From Flavobacteriaceae bacterium UBA6231 (lineage in GTDB: Bacteria; Bacteroidota; Bacteroidia; Flavobacteriales; Flavobacteriaceae): DNA of 32,661 bases. Below, piece after piece: positions 32,261 through 32,661 of the stretch. The notes under the pieces were generated by a model. It saw only the letters and a program-made list of their open reading frames with translations, made no database searches and was not told where the DNA came from. Position 1 is the first letter of the stretch. The number at the start of each line of letters is the position of its first letter. The stretch is taken from positions 1 to 32,661 of the forward strand of contig DJWL01000162.1 in NCBI GenBank assembly GCA_002441545.1, in the 5' to 3' direction. A program made the position numbers and the translations under genes.

Positions 32261-32661
32261 GCAATATGTTTTGTGTAGTAGTTATGCAATTCATAGGCAC
32301 TAGCTCCTAGCCAATGTTTTAAATGAATCCTAAAAAAGTGATATTGCAATTTCCAGACGCCAAGTCTTTTATATAATCTGGCCGATGTGACGATGTCTTT
32401 TTGAATGACTTTAAATTGGCGAGCGGCATACAGTTTTTTGATGAACACATTGTCTTCATAAATAATATATTGCTCGTCATAGCCACCAAGGGCTTTAAAT
32501 AATGGGGCGGTTATAAAAAGGCTTTGGTCGCCACCCCTGCAAGCCATCCAATTAAACCTTGTTAACCAACTTGCCAAACGCAACCACCAATGATTGCTGT
32601 TAAATCTCATCTTAAAGCAGCCCGAAAGATTGCCCTTTTCAACTTCATTGATGATAAGTTT
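32257..32661 (-). CDS. TIGR04283-type GT2 glycosyltransferase (rSAM/selenodomain-associated), C-terminal part
   Basis: The frame is open to the right edge, so only the last 134 residues are present and the N-terminal GT-A half is outside. The visible part reads EVEKGNLSGCFKMRFNS, then RGGDQSLFITAPLFKALGGYDE, YEDNVFIKKL and VTSARLYKRLGVW. This is the C-terminal pattern of the TIGR04283 family, known as transferase 2 associated with rSAM/selenodomain (arsenosugar) loci. The acidic triad equivalent is YED. If so, arsS-like and related genes would lie beyond the right edge. The 3' end overlaps the GH113-like gene by 4 bases. Confidence 0.8.
   Translation of the reverse strand, partial: KLIINEVEKGNLSGCFKMRFNSNHWWLRLASWLTRFNWMACRGGDQSLFITAPLFKALGGYDEQYIIYEDNVFIKKLYAARQFKVIQKDIVTSARLYKRLGVWKLQYHFFRIHLKHWLGASAYELHNYYTKHIA

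Noticed and set aside
1..32661. CRISPR arrays, tRNA/rRNA genes, insertion sequences, integrase or toxin-antitoxin genes
   Set aside because: No regularly spaced repeats, cloverleaf-like sequences, transposase motifs or paired small toxin genes were found on reading both strands.

Overview
The window looks like a chromosomal piece of a flavobacterium (Bacteroidota, probably a marine Flavobacteriaceae). The support is low G+C, gene families typical of the group (Sus-type alpha-glucan enzymes, flavobacterial arginine decarboxylase plus deoxyhypusine-synthase-like pair, bacterial mevalonate genes, UbiA-type ether-lipid prenyltransferase), many short Bacteroidota-type lipoprotein signal peptides, and a promoter of the TAnnTTTG type. 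No rRNA, tRNA, CRISPR array, transposase or phage gene was seen.

Layout. (1) 1-10409, + strand: the distal part of an alpha-glucan (starch/glycogen) utilisation locus. It holds a SusA-like GH13 cut by the left edge, an alpha/beta-hydrolase with an N-terminal starch-binding-like fold, a GH31 alpha-glucosidase, and three consecutive GH13 lipoproteins. The usual susC/susD pair and regulator are not in the window and would be expected to the left. (2) 10489-16100, +: tesB, an HI0933-type flavoprotein and a DUF1697 gene, translationally coupled to mevalonate genes (mvaD, mevalonate kinase) and a UbiA-family prenyltransferase. (3) 16187-17062: an RluB-type pseudouridine synthase homologue that has lost its catalytic Asp. 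(4) 17396-21684, +: a polyamine operon with arginine decarboxylase, an agmatinase homologue with a degraded active site, an intact deoxyhypusine-synthase-like enzyme, then two small acidic proteins and a VOC protein. A 333-base leader with possible RNA structure precedes it. (5) 21872-28224: a secreted small protein related to one of the operon's small proteins, a GT-C membrane glycosyltransferase, a TolB-like lipoprotein, an M28 peptidase, and a coupled pair of GT2 enzymes. (6) 28272-32661: a coupled membrane Fe-S protein and FAD oxidoreductase, a GH113-like lipoprotein, and the C-terminal part of a TIGR04283-type glycosyltransferase, a family linked to rSAM/selenodomain (arsenosugar) loci.

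How the genes work together. Block 1 would degrade alpha-glucans at the surface and in the periplasm to glucose and short maltooligosaccharides. Block 2 feeds isoprenoid precursors toward prenylated lipids. Block 4 begins with arginine to agmatine, but its agmatinase-like gene lacks the metal and substrate ligands. The putrescine step must then occur elsewhere, or the operon does something non-canonical before the DHS-like step.

The most interesting signals are the two intact reading frames, 1.7 kb apart, that look like pseudoenzymes (RluB-like and SpeB-like), the structured leader between them, the cytosolic/secreted pair of homologous small acidic proteins, and the Fe-S/FAD/GH113/GT2 group at the right edge. 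Family assignments come from reading motifs by eye. No database search or structure prediction was run.
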